Below the pieces are notes generated by a model that was not told the origin of the DNA, searched no databases, and saw only the letters and a list, made by a program, of their open reading frames with translations. Below are positions 41,782 through 43,219 of a DNA stretch of 43,219 bases, one piece after another. A program made the translations under genes and the position numbers. Source of the DNA: Hofstenia miamia (Eukaryota > Xenacoelomorpha > Acoela); contig SCFE01000011.1 of NCBI GenBank assembly GCA_004352715.1, positions 3,121,917 through 3,165,135 of the forward strand. The letters are read 5' to 3'. Numbering within the stretch: position 1 is the first letter of the stretch; every line of letters begins with the position of its first letter.

Positions 41782-43219
41782 TCATGAAATGTATGCTGAT
41801 ATGATAACATAGTACATATATATTAAGCAATGCTTCAAATCTCTCTGCAGGGGTAAGCAATAATTAATTGATATTGCAATTATTTCAATAATTGGAAATG
41901 GATAAATCTATTGAATACTTTAGGAGAAGAAAAATTAACAATAATTTGCAATTATTTAGGTTCACTAAGAACGTTCTCACAAGCATTAATGGATGAAAAT
42001 CTTGGTGAAACATAATAAAGTTCCAATTCGAAAATCATTATTGTCCTGCCTAGTAAATTAATACAGTATTGGCTATTGCATGTGTACAGCACAGTTTGAT
42101 GACCAAAATATACATTATGCTTCCACTACCAAATTCACTTTTTTATATATTAAAGGCATAACATTAACTCTATTTCGCACCATTGCTATCTTTCTGTCAC
42201 ACACACTTCCTTTTTTGATGTCAAACCTAGAGATATTAAACAATGATCACAGCTTTTACATAAGGTATCTATGCAGAACCAAATTTGCTTTTAGTGATTA
42301 CGATTTCTGGCAACATTTAACTTAGATTTTTCTTAGTGCTAACAGAAGTATGAAGCACTCGTAATTTTGTTTGTTATCTAACAACGATGTTACGATGCTT
42401 TTTCTTTTAAAAAAGTTTTTATGTGTTATTGTTGGTTTTTATACTATGATTTCTTATCTATTATTTTCACTACAATTATTGCCAACAGCGAAACTAGCAA
42501 TGAGAAATATAGCAATTTTGAATGAAATTTTCTATTAAATTATGTTTTGCAAAATGTGAAAGTAATTTGGACATGGTTTCTGTATTTTTTACCTGTAGTG
42601 AAACATGATGAATTACATAGCAATGCTAAAAATTCAATAGAGAAATAATGTATTAAATTCAAATTATGGCAATTTACAAAATGTAACTAAAGGTATTTTG
42701 TGGACGCACAGTATTATACGGCATGATCCTGTTCACTATTCTTCTAACAGGAGTTGAAGTCGGATCAGCGGTGGGCTTTGCTCGACTGAGCTATTGGAAA
42801 AAAGGGGCTGAAATTGAAAAAAATAAACTATTGCACAACAGTTTAGTGAATATTATACAATTTCTTAAACAACGTTTTGAAATTGTACATCAGTATTATC
42901 TATTCTTGAAAAATTCAATCTAGAATTTTTAACTTCAGTGAGCACATTTTCTTAAAAGTTGAGTTGGGCATGATTCAAGCCTGCAAGAATTAGGCCTAAG
43001 TTTTTGGTTGGAATAACTAAGAAATAAGAAATTAAGAATTTTTTAAGGATCATCCTACCACAAAAAATGGAAATTTTTCCTATTGAGATTAGGATCAGTT
43101 AACAGGACAACAGTCTGTGTTCGAAATCATCTTCACCTACTGAAACACGGAGCAGCTATATGTGTTAGCCAATCTTAGTAATGGTTGAATAGGGGTAGGG
43201 AAAAATAATTCAGTTTTAG
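41782..43219. other. AT-rich non-coding sequence
   Basis: No supported gene. A 66-codon plus-strand ORF at 42723-42923 begins MILFTILLTGVEVGSAVGF and could be a small hydrophobic peptide or an exon, but nothing else supports it. Confidence 0.5.

Noticed and set aside
1-43219. CRISPR arrays, rRNA and bacterial-type operons
   Set aside because: No regularly spaced short repeats, no rRNA-like sequence and no ribosome-binding-site gene clusters were seen; the content is that of an animal genome.

Overview
The window looks like intergenic DNA from an invertebrate animal nuclear genome. It is AT-rich and has no operons or bacterial gene layout. It is dominated by old, broken transposable elements: several Ty3/gypsy LTR retrotransposons, an APE-type LINE, an R2-type LINE with a restriction-like endonuclease, a mariner end and small MITE-like repeats. 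I cannot name the species. An early-branching or marine invertebrate is only a guess. The assembly is a draft: two gaps are exactly 1000 N (478-1477 and 2982-3981), others are 11, 184 and 21 N, and two gaps are flanked by duplicated sequence.

Layout. 1-2981 (minus): Ty3 element A, with the C-terminal end of a third ORF (ORF3), then RNase H, RT and a protease fragment fused to RT by a deletion. 3982-4338: 3' end of a mariner transposon. 4890-9860: an LTR fragment inside a large imperfect palindrome, plus a further inverted copy, enclosing a gypsy protease fragment. About 10985-11387 and 28861-31030 (plus): two halves of one probable APE-type LINE. 11388-28470 (plus): Ty3 element B, which splits that LINE, with LTRs, gag, pol and ORF3. 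17645-25862 (minus): Ty3 element C, inserted into B between pol and the rest of ORF3. It has a 5' LTR, PBS, gag, pol, ORF3 and a 22-bp remnant of its 3' LTR. This is a three-level nest: LINE, then B, then C.

31670-33163 is the only convincing host-type gene: a single 497-codon ORF for a predicted secreted-ectodomain, single-pass membrane protein with about 24-residue beta-helix coils. A duplicated copy of its 5' end lies just upstream. 33164-43219 holds a MITE-like repeat, fragments of a third Ty3 lineage (integrase at 35891-36480, RT at about 40750-41438), a 5'-truncated R2-type LINE (37028-38965, minus) and two copies of a GC-rich repeat end. The rest is AT-rich DNA with no recognisable gene.

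The most interesting feature is ORF3. Three gypsy copies (A, B, C) share a long reading frame downstream of integrase. In B and C together it spans roughly 900 codons or more, and it lacks the signal peptide, membrane anchor and other hallmarks of an envelope gene. Almost every element gene is broken. Many of the stops are TGA where a sibling copy has arginine, the pattern expected from CGA to TGA decay of methylated CpG.
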